In this document: positions 25,386-36,615 of the stretch, piece by piece | Position numbering within the stretch: position 1 is the stretch's first letter | Layout: each line of letters opens with the position of its first letter | Assembly: GCF_004761865.1 (NCBI RefSeq) | Contig: NZ_SJDM01000002.1 | Coordinates: 62,001 to 126,000 of the forward strand | Direction: 5' to 3' | Length of the DNA stretch: 64,000 nucleotides | Source: Crenalkalicoccus roseus | Lineage (GTDB): Bacteria; Pseudomonadota; Alphaproteobacteria; Acetobacterales; Acetobacteraceae | Notes under the pieces: generated by a model | What the model saw: only the letters and a program-made list of their open reading frames with translations | What the model was told of the DNA's origin: nothing | The model's database searches: none | Program-made: the position numbers and the translations under genes

Positions 25386-26066
25386 TCAGCTGCCGAACAC
25401 CTCCGGCCAGGCCGCCATCAGGGCGCTGTCCGCCTCCTCCATGGTCGCGGGAATGCCGAGGCGGTGCAGGCTGGTCACGCCATGCGTGCGGATGCCGCAG
25501 GGCACGATGCCCTCGAAATGCGACAGATCGGGGTCCACGTTCAGCGCCACCCCATGCCAGGTGACCCAGCGCGTCACCCGCACCCCGAGGGCGGCGATCT
25601 TGTCCTCGGTGCCCCGGGCGCGGTCCACCACCCAGATGCCGATCCGCCCCTCCCGCCGCTCGCCGCGCACGCCGAGGCGGTCGAGGGCGCGGATCAGCCA
25701 CTCCTCCAGCCCGTGCACATAGGCGCGCACGTCGCGGGGGCGGATCGGCCCGTGCGGGCGGGTCAGGTCCAGCATCACGTAGCCGGTCCGCTGCCCCGGC
25801 CCGTGATAGGTCCACTGCCCCCCCCGCCCGGCCCGGAAGACGGGGAAGCGCGCCTCCCGCAGACCCTCGGCCGTGGCGGAGGTGCCGGCGGTGTAGGTGG
25901 GCGGGTGCTCGACCAGCCATACCAACTCCCCCGCCCGGCCATTCCGGATGGCCGCCACCCGCGCCTCCATGGCGGCCAGCGCCTCGGCATAGGGGACGGG
26001 GCGGTCGGCGACGGCCCATTCCGGGCCGGAAGCAGGCGCGGGGCGCATTGATGGCGGCGGCGTCAT
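25386..26066 (-). CDS. lipB: Octanoyltransferase LipB
   Basis: 226-residue enzyme that moves an octanoyl group from acyl carrier protein to lipoyl domains, the first step of lipoate synthesis. Signature [20 protein letters not shown], catalytic Lys156 in [19 protein letters not shown] and Cys190 in [15 protein letters not shown]. No LipA is adjacent. The start is uncertain between 26066 and 26048, since neither has a clear ribosome site. Divergent from tRNA-Leu. Confidence 0.92.
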   Translation of the reverse strand: MTPPPSMRPAPASGPEWAVADRPVPYAEALAAMEARVAAIRNGRAGELVWLVEHPPTYTAGTSATAEGLREARFPVFRAGRGGQWTYHGPGQRTGYVMLDLTRPHGPIRPRDVRAYVHGLEEWLIRALDRLGVRGERREGRIGIWVVDRARGTEDKIAALGVRVTRWVTWHGVALNVDPDLSHFEGIVPCGIRTHGVTSLHRLGIPATMEEADSALMAAWPEVFGS

Positions 26067-26095
26067 CGGCTATACGCGCCGCCTCTACCCGGTCT

Positions 26096-26181
26096 GCGGT
26101 CGTGGCGGAATGGTAGACGCGCCAGCTTGAGGTGCTGGTGGGGGCAACCCCGTGGAAGTTCGAATCTTCTCGACCGCACCA
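26096..26181 (+). tRNA. tRNA-Leu (anticodon GAG)
   Basis: 86-nt class II tRNA. Acceptor stem GCGGTCG pairs with CGACCGC, discriminator A and genomically encoded CCA at 26179-26181. Anticodon stem CCAGC/GCTGG encloses loop TTGAGGT, giving anticodon GAG. The long variable arm contains GGTGGGGGCAACCCCGT, and the T loop is GTTCGAATC. Confidence 0.95.
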
Positions 26182-26203
26182 TTCTCTCCCGCCCCGGGCG
26201 CCC

Positions 26204-26629
26204 TCAGGGCAGCAGGGGGGAGCGCCCCCCGGCGGGGTCCGGGCGCACGATCTTCCAGTAGGTGTCCTTCCGGGTGATCAGCCCGTCGGCGAACTCGTAG
26301 AGGTCGCAGCCCCGGTAATCGAGGGCCGTGCCGTCCGCGGCCCGGCCGGTGACGCGCCAGACCGTGACGGCGCGGCTGCCGCAGAGCCACTCCGCCTCCC
26401 GCTCCCAGCGCATGTCCGGCACCACGCGGAAGCGCTCGGCCAGCACCTGGCGGATCGCCGCCTTGCCGCGCACCGTGCGGCCGGCGGGCTCCGGGCCGCT
26501 GGCCATCAGGAAGACCGCATCCTCGGCGAAATGCGCCATGATCCGGTCCACGTCGCGGCTGTTGAAGGCCACCGAGATCGCCTTCAGCAGCTCCATCGTC
26601 ACCGGCCTGCCCGCCTCCGTCGTGTCCAT
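26204..26629 (-). CDS. NTF2-like (SnoaL) family protein
   Basis: 141-residue cone-shaped alpha+beta barrel protein. Pattern: LLKAISVAFNSRDVDRIMAHFAEDAVFLM, then RGKAAIRQVLAERFRVVPDMRW, and CDLYEFADGLITRKDTYWKIV. Such proteins are isomerases, hydrolases or ligand-binding proteins for small organic molecules; no catalytic residues allow a choice. Monocistronic, convergent with tRNA-Leu, starts at ATG 26629 with GGGAGGAGACGTC upstream. Confidence 0.8.
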   Translation of the reverse strand: MDTTEAGRPVTMELLKAISVAFNSRDVDRIMAHFAEDAVFLMASGPEPAGRTVRGKAAIRQVLAERFRVVPDMRWEREAEWLCGSRAVTVWRVTGRAADGTALDYRGCDLYEFADGLITRKDTYWKIVRPDPAGGRSPLLP

Positions 26630-26748
26630 GACGTCTCCTCCCTCGCAGGGGCGGCAAGCCTAGAGCATTCCCGGGCGGAGCGGGTGCGTTTCCGGGCGGG
26701 ATGCGCGCGGGCGGCGGCTGGCCTAGACTGCTCGGCGGAGGGACCCGG

Positions 26749-29034
<2,286 letters not shown>

Positions 29035-29052
29035 CGCGGCGGGGCGGGCGGC

Positions 29053-29760
29053 TCAGACGAAATCCACCCTGACCCGCCCGAGCGGCCCGAAGGAGGCGGC
29101 GAGCGGCGTCTCCGCCTCGGGCGCCAGGGCGGGGCTGAGGCCGGCCACCACCAGCAGCGCGCCGGCCGGCAGCCCGCCGAGGCGCCGTGCCTCCGCCGCG
29201 GCCGCGGCGAATGCGGCCCGGAGGTCGCGGGGCTCGCCCCGTGGCCGCCGGCCGGCGGGGGCGAGCGCCACCGGCACCGGCGCTTCCGGCGGCGTCCTCC
29301 GCCGGCCGAGCACGAGATGGCCGAGCCCGGCGAGATCCGCCGCCGCCAGCGCCGCGGTTTCCGGCGGGTCGCGGAAGCGCCAGCAGGTTATGTCGAGCGC
29401 CGGATGCAGCGCGGCGAGGATGGGGGGCGCCTCCCGCCCCTCCTCGAGCGGCTCCCCCAGCACGCCGACGATGGCGGCGCTCGCCCGCGCATGGCGCAGC
29501 GCCGCCAGGGGCAGGCGTGCCCCGTCGCCCAGCAGCCGCGCCTCCAGTACCGGGCCGGCCACCGGTCCGCCTTCGGGGCCCGGCGCCAGGCGGAGCCCGC
29601 AGGGGGCGAGGCCGGTGAGGTCGAGCAGCGCCTCTGCCACCGCCTCGCCTTCCTCGCGGCTGCGCGGCACCGCCCCTTCCGGCAGAGGCGCCAGGGGGTT
29701 GCCGGTCTCCAGCGCCTCGGCCAGCCACCCCGCGGCCGCGCGCACCATCTCCTCGCGCAT
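29053..29760 (-). CDS. 2-keto-4-pentenoate hydratase-like protein, degenerate
   Basis: 235 residues with the overall layout of the MhpD/fumarylacetoacetase-type hydratases: FGPLGRVRVDFV at the end and GALLVVAGLSPALAPEAETPLAASF, like GDxVxTGxLxPxxP...DFGPLGxV. The N-terminal AAGWLAEALETG also fits. The metal-binding glutamates expected as ExE in the middle are not where they should be (VLEARLLGDGARLPL), and the protein is shorter than the usual ~260. It may be an inactive or diverged relative. It follows the TRAP permease gene after 12 nt, so it is likely cotranscribed. Confidence 0.5.
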   Translation of the reverse strand: MREEMVRAAAGWLAEALETGNPLAPLPEGAVPRSREEGEAVAEALLDLTGLAPCGLRLAPGPEGGPVAGPVLEARLLGDGARLPLAALRHARASAAIVGVLGEPLEEGREAPPILAALHPALDITCWRFRDPPETAALAAADLAGLGHLVLGRRRTPPEAPVPVALAPAGRRPRGEPRDLRAAFAAAAAEARRLGGLPAGALLVVAGLSPALAPEAETPLAASFGPLGRVRVDFV

Positions 29761-29772
29761 TCCCGGCCCGCC

Positions 29773-31182
29773 TCAGAAGGAGGGGAGGATCGGCATGTCC
29801 TCCACCTGGAAGCCGCCCTCCGGCACCCGCAGGAAATCCTCCGCCGGGCCGGTCGGCCGGTGGTCGTAGAGGTAGGAGGGCAGCCAGGTCGCAAGTTCGG
29901 GGAAGATGTAGAGCAGCGCCATGGCCAGGATGACGATGCCGACGAAGGGCAGGCAGCCGGCGAAGACCTGGCTCAGCCGCACCTGGGGCGGCGCCACGCC
30001 CTTCAGGTAGTAGGCGGCCATCGCCACGGGCGGGGTGAGAAAGCTGGTCTGTAGGTTGAGCGCCACCAGCACGCCGAAGAACACGGGGTCCACGTCGAAG
30101 GCCGGCAGCAGCGGCAGGAAGATCGGCACGAAGATCAGCACGATCTCCGACCACTCGAGCGGCCAGCCCAGCAGGAAGATGATGAACTGGGTGAGGATCA
30201 GGAACATCACCGGCGAGAGGTTGAGCTGCTCGACGAAGAGCTGCTCGACCACGTGGTGCCCGCCGAGGTAGCCGAACACCGAGGTGAAGATGTAGGCGCC
30301 GACGAACAGCCAGCACACCATCGCCGTGGTGCGGGCGGTGAGAAAGACGCTTTCCTTGAGCTTGTCGAGGGTGAGGGCGCGGTAGAGCAGGGCGAGGAGG
30401 ATGGCGCCGAGCGCGCCCATCGCCGCCGCCTCGGAGGGCGTGGCGAGGCCGAACAGGATCGCCCCCAGCACCGCCATGATCAGCGCCGCGAGCGGGACGA
30501 AGGAGGTGAACAGCGCGCCCAGCACGGTGAGGAAGGGGACGTTGCGCTCCTCGGGCGGCAGGCGCGGCGCCATCGAGGGGCGCAGCACGGAGAGGCCGAG
30601 CACGTAGAGCATGTAGAGCATGGCCAGCCCCACCCCCGGCACGAAGGCCGCGGCGTAGAGCCGGACCACGGATTCGCCCGCCGTCGCGCCGTAGAGGATC
30701 AGCATGATCGAGGGCGGGATCAGGATGCCGAGGCAGCCGCCCGCGCAGGTGACGCCCGCGGCGAGCTTCGGGTCGTAGCCCGCGCGCAGCATGGCCGGGA
30801 AGGCGAGCAGCCCCATCAGCGTCACCACCGCGCCGACGATGCCGGTGGCGGTGGCGAACAGGGCGCAGGTGGCGAGGGTCGCGATCGCGAGCGAGCCGGG
30901 CAGCCCGCCCGAGGCGAGCTGCAGCGAGCGGAACAGCCGGTCGAGGATGTTCGCCCGCTCGATCACGTAGCCCATGAAGATGAACAGCGGCACGGAGATG
31001 AGCACGTCGTTCGCCATCACCGCGTAGGTGCGCTGCACGAACAGGTCGAAGACGCGCTCCTGCAGGCTGAGGTAGCCGAAGCCGAGGCCCATGGCCATCA
31101 GCGTGAAGGCCACGGGAAAGCCGAGCAGGATGACGAAGATGAAGCTGCCCAGCATCACCATGCCGAGGACGGGGTCGCTCAC
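29773..31182 (-). CDS. dctM: TRAP transporter large permease (DctM)
   Basis: 469-residue inner-membrane permease with about 13 TM segments, the Na+-coupled translocation subunit of a TRAP transporter. Family motifs GCLGILIPPSIMLILYG and FGLATPSEAAAMGALGAILLALLY, with LNLQTSFLTPPVAMAAYYLKG near the C-terminus. GTG start at 31182 overlaps the stop of dctQ (GTGA). The C-terminal extension of ~30 residues (TGPAEDFLRVPEGGFQVEDM) is soluble. Substrate probably an organic acid. Confidence 0.93.
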   Translation of the reverse strand: MSDPVLGMVMLGSFIFVILLGFPVAFTLMAMGLGFGYLSLQERVFDLFVQRTYAVMANDVLISVPLFIFMGYVIERANILDRLFRSLQLASGGLPGSLAIATLATCALFATATGIVGAVVTLMGLLAFPAMLRAGYDPKLAAGVTCAGGCLGILIPPSIMLILYGATAGESVVRLYAAAFVPGVGLAMLYMLYVLGLSVLRPSMAPRLPPEERNVPFLTVLGALFTSFVPLAALIMAVLGAILFGLATPSEAAAMGALGAILLALLYRALTLDKLKESVFLTARTTAMVCWLFVGAYIFTSVFGYLGGHHVVEQLFVEQLNLSPVMFLILTQFIIFLLGWPLEWSEIVLIFVPIFLPLLPAFDVDPVFFGVLVALNLQTSFLTPPVAMAAYYLKGVAPPQVRLSQVFAGCLPFVGIVILAMALLYIFPELATWLPSYLYDHRPTGPAEDFLRVPEGGFQVEDMPILPSF

Positions 31183-31775
31183 GGGTGCGCGTCTCCCTCG
31201 GCGCGCAGCATGGCGGCGCGCTTGATGGTGAGGACCTCCATCTCCTCGACGTCGGAGAGCTTGGGCGGCCAGTGGCCCTGCCGCAGGCAGATGACGCAGC
31301 GCGCCGTCTCCGCCGCGCCCTGCAGCAGCATCAGCACGCCGACCGCCGGGATCACGAATTTAAACGGCCAGATCAGCGGTCCCTCGGGGCTGAAGGCGGA
31401 GCGCTCGTTCTGGTGGAAGGAGATCTCGAAGAACTGCCAGCCGAACCAGACCAGGGCCAGCATGGCGGGGAAGAAGAACAGGATGTAAAGCGCGAGGTCG
31501 AGCGCCGCCTGCCGCCGCGGCGGCAGCAGGCGATACATGAAGTCCGCCCGCACATGGCCGTTGCGGGAGAGGGTGTAGGCGCCCGCGCACATGAACAGCG
31601 TGCCGTACAGCATGTAGGAGACGTCGAAAGCCCAGGTGGTCGGGGCGCGGAACAGGTAGCGGGCGAACACCTCGTAGCAGATCGCGCCGGTGAGCACGAC
31701 GATCAGCCAGGCGAACAGCTTGCCGACCGCGGCGCTGATCCGGTCCACCGTCAGCAGCAGGGGCTGCAGGCGCAT
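31179..31775 (-). CDS. dctQ: TRAP transporter small permease (DctQ)
   Basis: 198-residue protein with four TM helices (GKLFAWLIVVLTGAICYEVFARYLF, DVSYMLYGTLFMCAGAYTLSRNGHVRADFMY) of the DctQ family, which complexes with the large permease. ATG 31775. Four-base overlap with dctM; the binding protein gene is 88 bp upstream. Confidence 0.92.
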   Translation of the reverse strand: MRLQPLLLTVDRISAAVGKLFAWLIVVLTGAICYEVFARYLFRAPTTWAFDVSYMLYGTLFMCAGAYTLSRNGHVRADFMYRLLPPRRQAALDLALYILFFFPAMLALVWFGWQFFEISFHQNERSAFSPEGPLIWPFKFVIPAVGVLMLLQGAAETARCVICLRQGHWPPKLSDVEEMEVLTIKRAAMLRAEGDAHP

Positions 31776-31863
31776 GCGGCGGCTTCCTCGGCCATGAGGC
31801 GGATGAGGTGGCCCGCCCCGGTCTTGCGGCCGGGGCGGACGGAAATCTGCGGTATGGGCGCGC

Positions 31864-32985
31864 TCAGCCCTGGCGCGCGAAGAAGTGGTTGAAGGCCAGC
31901 GCCGGGCTCGCCTGGAAGCGGAGGTAGAAGGCGTTGACGCGCCGGCACCACTCGCGCTGGCTGTCGCAGACCTTCTTGAAGAAGGGGTCGCTCTCCAGGT
32001 TGCGCACCACCTGGTCCCAGGCGCGGAGCTGGGCCTCCAGGATCGGGCGCGGGGTGATGTGCACCTGCACGCCCTGGCGCTGCACCATCTCCTGCAGGTC
32101 CTTCGGGTAGCGCTCCTGCTGCTTCCAGGACATGTCCGCCGAGGCGGCCTCGGCGGCATGGCGCATGATGGCGCGCAGCTCCTCCGGCAGGCTTTCGAAT
32201 TTCGGCTTGTTGAACAGGATCTCGAAGGTCTCGGTGTTCTGGTGGTAGCTCTGGATCATGTAGTTCTTGGCCACGTCCGGGAAGCCGAGCACGCGGTCCG
32301 AGGACGGGTTGTTGAACTCCGCGCCGTCGATGACGCCGCGTTCCAGGGCGGGCACGATCTCGCCGCCGGGCAGGGCGGTGACCGCGGCGCCGAGCACGTT
32401 GAACAGGTCGGTGGCGAGGCCGACGGTGCGGTACTTGAGGCCGCGAAGCTGCTCGACATTCTCCACCCGGTTGCGGAACCAGCCGAGCGGCTGGGTCGGC
32501 ATCGGGCCGGTCTGGAAGCCGACCACGTTCACCCGCAGGATATCGCTGATCAGCTCGTTGTAGAGCTGCTCTCCGCCGCCGTAGTAGAACCAGGCGAGAT
32601 AGGAGTTCGCGTCGTAGAACCAGGCGGGCGGCGTGCCGAACAGGCTGAACGCCTTGTTCTTGCCGAACCAGTAGGCGGAGACGCCGTGGCCGCCGTCCAG
32701 CGTGCCGGCATGCACGGCGTCGAGGAGCTGGAAGGCGCCCACCACCGCGCCGGCGGGCAGCAGCTCCAGCCGCAGCCGGCCTCCGCCCATGCGGTTGACG
32801 CGGTTCACGTAGTCCTGGGCGAATTCGTGGAAGATGTCCCGCTGCGGCCAGGTGGACTGGAAGCGCAGGACGTTGGTCTGGGCCCGGCTCACATTCGGCG
32901 TGGCGAGCGCCGCAGCGCCGACCGCGCCGGCGGCAGCGGCCTTCATCAGCCCGCGGCGGCCAGCGGTTGAGTTCGTAACCGGCAT
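31864..32985 (-). CDS. dctP: TRAP substrate-binding protein (DctP), Tat-exported
   Basis: 373-residue periplasmic solute receptor. Tat signal: GRRGLMKAAAAGAVGAAALA ending with SRA-Q. The mature part begins VLRFQSTWPQRDIFHEFAQDYVNRVNRM and has the FcbT1/mannitol-type pattern AFQLLDAVHAGTLDGGHGVSAYWFGKN and ALERGVIDGAEFNNPSSDR. The ligand is probably a carboxylate bound through the conserved Arg (LKYRTVG). First gene of dctPQM and the adjacent hydratase-like gene; ATG 32985 with GGGAGGC upstream. Confidence 0.92.
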   Translation of the reverse strand: MPVTNSTAGRRGLMKAAAAGAVGAAALATPNVSRAQTNVLRFQSTWPQRDIFHEFAQDYVNRVNRMGGGRLRLELLPAGAVVGAFQLLDAVHAGTLDGGHGVSAYWFGKNKAFSLFGTPPAWFYDANSYLAWFYYGGGEQLYNELISDILRVNVVGFQTGPMPTQPLGWFRNRVENVEQLRGLKYRTVGLATDLFNVLGAAVTALPGGEIVPALERGVIDGAEFNNPSSDRVLGFPDVAKNYMIQSYHQNTETFEILFNKPKFESLPEELRAIMRHAAEAASADMSWKQQERYPKDLQEMVQRQGVQVHITPRPILEAQLRAWDQVVRNLESDPFFKKVCDSQREWCRRVNAFYLRFQASPALAFNHFFARQG

Positions 32986-33110
32986 CGGTGCCTCCCTGAA
33001 TGCCGCGGCGGCGCTCCGCGCCGCCGGCAGCGTTCCCGTTGGTTGGCAAGATGTGTCAGAAAGGTCAAGTCCGCAACGAGGCCGCGACGGATTTTGCCGA
33101 GGCGACCTGC

Positions 33111-33920
33111 CTATTTCGTGACGAAGGCCTTCTCCAGCACGTAGGTGCCGGGGCTGCTGTTGGAGCCCTCGACGAAGCCCCGGGCCTCCAGCATCGCCCG
33201 CAGGTCGGCGTTCATCGCCTCCGAGCCGCAGAGCATCGCCCGGTCCCCCGAGGCGGGCGAGAGGGGGGGCAGGCCGAGATCGGCGAAGATCCGCCCGCTC
33301 TCGATCAGCGCCGTGATCCGACCCTGCACCGGGAAGGCCTGCCGGGTCACCGAGGGGTAGTAGAGCAGGCGGCCGCGCACCATCTCGCCGAGGAATTCGT
33401 GGTCGGGCAGGCCGCCGATCAGCTCGCGGTAGGCGAGTTCGGGCACCTCGCGGACGGTGTGCGCCAGCACCACCCGCTCGTAGCGCTCGTAGGTCTCGGG
33501 CTCGCGGATCAGGGACATGAAGGGGGCGAGGCCGGTGCCGGTGGCGAACAGCCACAGGGTGCGCCCGGGCAGCAGGTTCTCGAGCAGCAGCGTGCCTGTG
33601 GGCTTGCGGCCGATCAGCACCACGTCGCCGGGCCGGATGTGCTGCAGGCGCGAGGTGAGGGGGCCGTCCTGCACCTTGATGGAGAGGAACTCCAGCTCCT
33701 CCTCCCAGGGCGCGCTGACCATCGAGTAGGCGCGCACCAGCGGCTTGCCCCCGACCATCAGGCCGATCATCGCGAACTGCCCGGCGGTGAAGCGGAAGGC
33801 CGCGTCCCGCGTGCAGCGGAAGGAGAACAGCCGGTCGGTCCAGTGGTGCACCCAGGTCACTGCCTCGCCGAAGAAGGCGGGCGGGACGGCGGGCCTGGCG
33901 GCGGGCGTGAGGGCATCCAT
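33111..33920 (-). CDS. fpr: Ferredoxin--NADP reductase
   Basis: 269-residue FAD-dependent oxidoreductase moving electrons between NADPH and ferredoxin/flavodoxin. FAD-binding RAYSMVSAPWEEELEFLSIKV, pyrophosphate-side FATGTGLAPFMSLI, NADP-binding LAHTVREVPELAY and MLCGSEAMNADLR, C-terminal tail ending YVLEKAFVTK as in bacterial class I Fpr. Length is standard. ATG 33920. Fpr is often SoxR/OxyR-regulated; no such site was seen. Confidence 0.92.
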   Translation of the reverse strand: MDALTPAARPAVPPAFFGEAVTWVHHWTDRLFSFRCTRDAAFRFTAGQFAMIGLMVGGKPLVRAYSMVSAPWEEELEFLSIKVQDGPLTSRLQHIRPGDVVLIGRKPTGTLLLENLLPGRTLWLFATGTGLAPFMSLIREPETYERYERVVLAHTVREVPELAYRELIGGLPDHEFLGEMVRGRLLYYPSVTRQAFPVQGRITALIESGRIFADLGLPPLSPASGDRAMLCGSEAMNADLRAMLEARGFVEGSNSSPGTYVLEKAFVTK

Positions 33921-34036
33921 GGGGATCGCTACATGCTGCGCTGCGGCGGAAAGTGCAACACGCCCGTGCGCAACCCGGCCTTGCGCCTCGGCCGGGGCGG
34001 GGCAGGATGGCGGCGGCTCCAGAAGGACATGGCCCG

Positions 34037-34714
34037 ATGCCCGACCTTCCCCTCGGCCCCGCCGTGGACCCCACCCCGCGGCCGCTTCCGGCGCGGATTC
34101 CCCACCGCGGGCGCGTGGTGGACCTCGAGCCGCTGCATGTGCGCCACGTACCGGAGCTGTGGCAGGCGGCGCAGGGCGCCGAGGAGTCCTGGGCCTATAT
34201 GGGCTACGGACCCTTCGCCTCGGAGGCGGCGCTGCGCGCCCATGTGGGTGCCTTCGCCAGCCAGCACGACCCCATGGCCTGGGCGGTGCGCCCGCATCGC
34301 AGCGGCACCGCGGATGGTTGGCTGACGCTGATGGACATCCAGCCCGCCCATGCCGCGATCGAACTCGGCAACATCTGGTTCTCGCCGCGGCTGCAGCGCA
34401 CCCGCGCGGCCACCGAGGCGATGTTCCTGCTGATGCGCCATGCCATGGATGACCTCGGCTACCGGCGCCTGCTGTGGAAATGCAACGCGCTCAACGCCCC
34501 CTCCCGGCGCGCCGCGGAGCGTCTCGGCTTCGTCCATGAGGGCACGCTGCGCGCCCACATGGTGGTGAAGGGGCGGCGGCGCGACACCGCCATGTTCTCG
34601 ATCCTGGCCGAGGAATGGCCGGCGCGCCGCGCCGCCATCGAGGCTTGGCTCGACGATGCCAACTTCGCCCCCGACGGCACGGCGCGCCGCCCCCTGCGCG
34701 CCGGGGCGGGCTGA
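34037..34714 (+). CDS. GNAT N-acetyltransferase (RimJ/RimL-like)
   Basis: 225-residue acetyltransferase. N-terminal RGRVVDLEPLHVRHVPELWQAAQG, acetyl-CoA region around LQRTRAATEAMFLLMRHAMDDLGYRRLLWKCNA, and NAPSRRAAERLGFVHEGTLRAHMVVKGRRRDTAMFSIL typical of the RimJ/RimL branch that acetylates protein N-termini or small amines. Start at 34037 with AAGGA 10 nt upstream; an upstream open frame is ignored. Substrate unknown. Confidence 0.87.
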   Translation: MPDLPLGPAVDPTPRPLPARIPHRGRVVDLEPLHVRHVPELWQAAQGAEESWAYMGYGPFASEAALRAHVGAFASQHDPMAWAVRPHRSGTADGWLTLMDIQPAHAAIELGNIWFSPRLQRTRAATEAMFLLMRHAMDDLGYRRLLWKCNALNAPSRRAAERLGFVHEGTLRAHMVVKGRRRDTAMFSILAEEWPARRAAIEAWLDDANFAPDGTARRPLRAGAG

Positions 34715-34805
34715 GCACCCGTTGCCTTTCCGGGCGGCGCCCCGCATCGTCTCCGGCGCGGCCCCGCGCCGCCGGCCCGTCATGGTCCAGAAGCCGAGGC
34801 CCGCG

Positions 34806-36011
34806 ATGCCTGATAGCCCTCCCGACCCCGTCGGCGCCTTCGTCCCCGGGCCCCGCGCCGAGATCGCCGGCGCGCCGGACGGCCCGCTCGCCGGCCTCGG
34901 CTTCGCGGTCAAGGACCTCTACGACGTCGCCGGCTGGCCGACCACCTACGGCAATCCCGACTGGGAGCGGACGCATCCGGTGGCGGCGGCGACGGCGCCC
35001 TGCGTCGCCGCCCTGCTGGAGGCGGGGGCGTCGCTGCGCGGCAAGACCCGGACGGTGGAGCTGGCCTACGGGCTCACGGGCGAGAATGTGTGGCATGGCA
35101 CGCCGCTGAACCCGGCCGCCCCGGACCGCTTCCCGGGCGGCTCCTCCTGCGGGTCGGCGGCGGCGGTGGCGGCGGGGCTCGTCGCGTTCGCCCTCGGCTC
35201 CGACACCGCCGGCTCGGTGCGCATCCCGGCGAGCTACTGCGGCGTGTTCGGCATCCGGCCGAGCTGGGGGGCGGTGAACCTGGCCGGCGCCTGCGCCCTC
35301 GGCCCGAGCTTCGACACCGCCGGGTGGTTCGCCGCCGATGCCGCCGTGCTCGCGCGGGTGGGCGAGGTGCTGCTGCCGGATCCCGCCCCGGCCTGCGCCG
35401 GCCCGCTCGGGCCGCTGCTGAAGGCGGAGGAGCCCTGGATCAACGCCGAGCCGGGCACCGCCCGCGCGCTCGGCCGCGGGATGGAAGCGGCGGAGGAACT
35501 GCTCGGCCGGGCGCTGCAGGTGACGCTGGCCCCCGAGGGGCTGGACCAGCTCTACGAGCATTTCCGCTGCGCCCAGGCGCAGGAGGTCTGGGCCACGCTC
35601 GGCAGCTGGATCGAGGCGACCCGGCCGCGCCTCGGCCCCGGGGTGCGGGAGCGGTTCGAGGCGGCGAAGGCGATGGAGCCGGCCCGCGCGGCCGCCGCGC
35701 GGGCCTTCCGCCGCCGCTTCCGCGCCCGCATGGAGGCGCTGCTCGCCGGCGGCGCCGTGCTGGCCTATCCCACCTCGCCGGTCCCGGCGCCGCGCCTCGG
35801 CATCCCGCTCGGGGAGCAGAATGCCATCCGCGAGCGGACGATCGGCGTCACCGCCATCGCCGGCTTCGCCGGCCTGCCCGAGGTGACGCTGCCGGTGGGG
35901 CGGGTGGAGGGCGCGCCGGTCGGGCTTTCGCTGGTCGCGGGGGCGGGGCGCGACCGGGCGCTGCTCGCGCTGGCCGCGCGGCTCGCCCGGGCGCTCGGGC
36001 TGCCGGGCTGA
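34806..36011 (+). CDS. Amidase (amidase signature family)
   Basis: 401-residue amidase with the Ser-cisSer-Lys triad: Lys in GLGFAVKDLYDVAG, cis-Ser in FPGGSSCGSAAAVAAG and nucleophile Ser in LGSDTAGSVRIPASYCGVFG. Hydrolyses a small amide or ester to the acid and ammonia/amine. Shorter than GatA, and there are no gatB/gatC neighbours, so it is not the tRNA amidotransferase subunit. ATG 34806 chosen over 34782. Followed by an acetyltransferase gene after 59 bp. Confidence 0.9.
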   Translation: MPDSPPDPVGAFVPGPRAEIAGAPDGPLAGLGFAVKDLYDVAGWPTTYGNPDWERTHPVAAATAPCVAALLEAGASLRGKTRTVELAYGLTGENVWHGTPLNPAAPDRFPGGSSCGSAAAVAAGLVAFALGSDTAGSVRIPASYCGVFGIRPSWGAVNLAGACALGPSFDTAGWFAADAAVLARVGEVLLPDPAPACAGPLGPLLKAEEPWINAEPGTARALGRGMEAAEELLGRALQVTLAPEGLDQLYEHFRCAQAQEVWATLGSWIEATRPRLGPGVRERFEAAKAMEPARAAAARAFRRRFRARMEALLAGGAVLAYPTSPVPAPRLGIPLGEQNAIRERTIGVTAIAGFAGLPEVTLPVGRVEGAPVGLSLVAGAGRDRALLALAARLARALGLPG

Positions 36012-36070
36012 GGGGCGCCAGCGCGGCGGTGACTTGCCCGCGCACGGGGCGCGGGGATAGGCACGGAACC

Positions 36071-36589
36071 ATGCTGATCCGCGACGCCGCGCCGGCGGAC
36101 ATCCCGGCGATCACCGCCATCTACGCCCATCACGTCCTGCACGGCACCGGCACCTTCGAGGAGGTGCCGCCCACCGAGGCGGAGATGGGGCAGCGCGTCG
36201 CCGAGGTGCAGGGCCAGGGCTGGGCCTGGCTGGTCGCCGAGGAGGGGGAGCAGATCCTCGGCTACGCCTATTTCCAGCAGTTCCGTCCCCGCTCCGCCTA
36301 CCGCTTCTCCGGCGAGGACTCGGTCTATGTGCGCGACGACGTGCGCGGGCAGGGGGTGGGCAAGGCGCTGGTGGCGGCGCTGCTGCAGCGCGCCGAGGCG
36401 GCGGGGTTCCGGCAGATGTTCGCGGTGATCGGCGACGTGGAGAATGTCGGCTCGGTTGGCCTGCACCTCTCGCTCGGCTTCCGCCAGGTCGGGGTGCTGC
36501 GCTCGGCGGGGGTGAAATTCGGGCGCTGGGTGGATGTGGTGTTCATGCAGCGCCCGATCGGCCGCGGCGATTCCGACCTGCCGGGGTAG
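36071..36589 (+). CDS. Phosphinothricin-type GNAT acetyltransferase
   Basis: 172-residue GNAT of the Pat/YncA family: IRDAAPADIPAITAIYAHHVLHGTGTFEEVPPTEAEM at the N-terminus, acetyl-CoA binding VYVRDDVRGQGVGKALVAALL and FRQVGVLRSAGVKFGRWVDVVFMQ at the end. Relatives N-acetylate phosphinothricin or methionine sulfoximine-like amino acids. Standard length. Its TAG lies in a hairpin shared with the convergent acyl-CoA ligase gene. Confidence 0.9.
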   Translation: MLIRDAAPADIPAITAIYAHHVLHGTGTFEEVPPTEAEMGQRVAEVQGQGWAWLVAEEGEQILGYAYFQQFRPRSAYRFSGEDSVYVRDDVRGQGVGKALVAALLQRAEAAGFRQMFAVIGDVENVGSVGLHLSLGFRQVGVLRSAGVKFGRWVDVVFMQRPIGRGDSDLPG

Positions 36590-36615
36590 GGGCGCGCCGG
36601 GCGGGCGGCCCTACC
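36585..36615. terminator. Hairpin between convergent genes
   Basis: GGTAGGG (36585-36591) pairs with CCCTACC (36609-36615). Both arms contain the TAG stop codon of one of the two convergent genes. It may serve as a bidirectional terminator; there is no T-run. Confidence 0.45.

Noticed and set aside
26096-26181. tRNA-Leu as integration site of a mobile element
   Set aside because: No duplicated 3' tRNA fragment and no integrase; flanking genes are core.
26659-26690. TAGAGCATTCCC sequence as a further repeat copy
   Set aside because: Only the first ~10 bases fit module C; too short to claim.
34806-36011. GatA subunit of Asp/Glu-tRNA amidotransferase
   Set aside because: Only the amidase signature is shared; too short and no gatB or gatC beside it.
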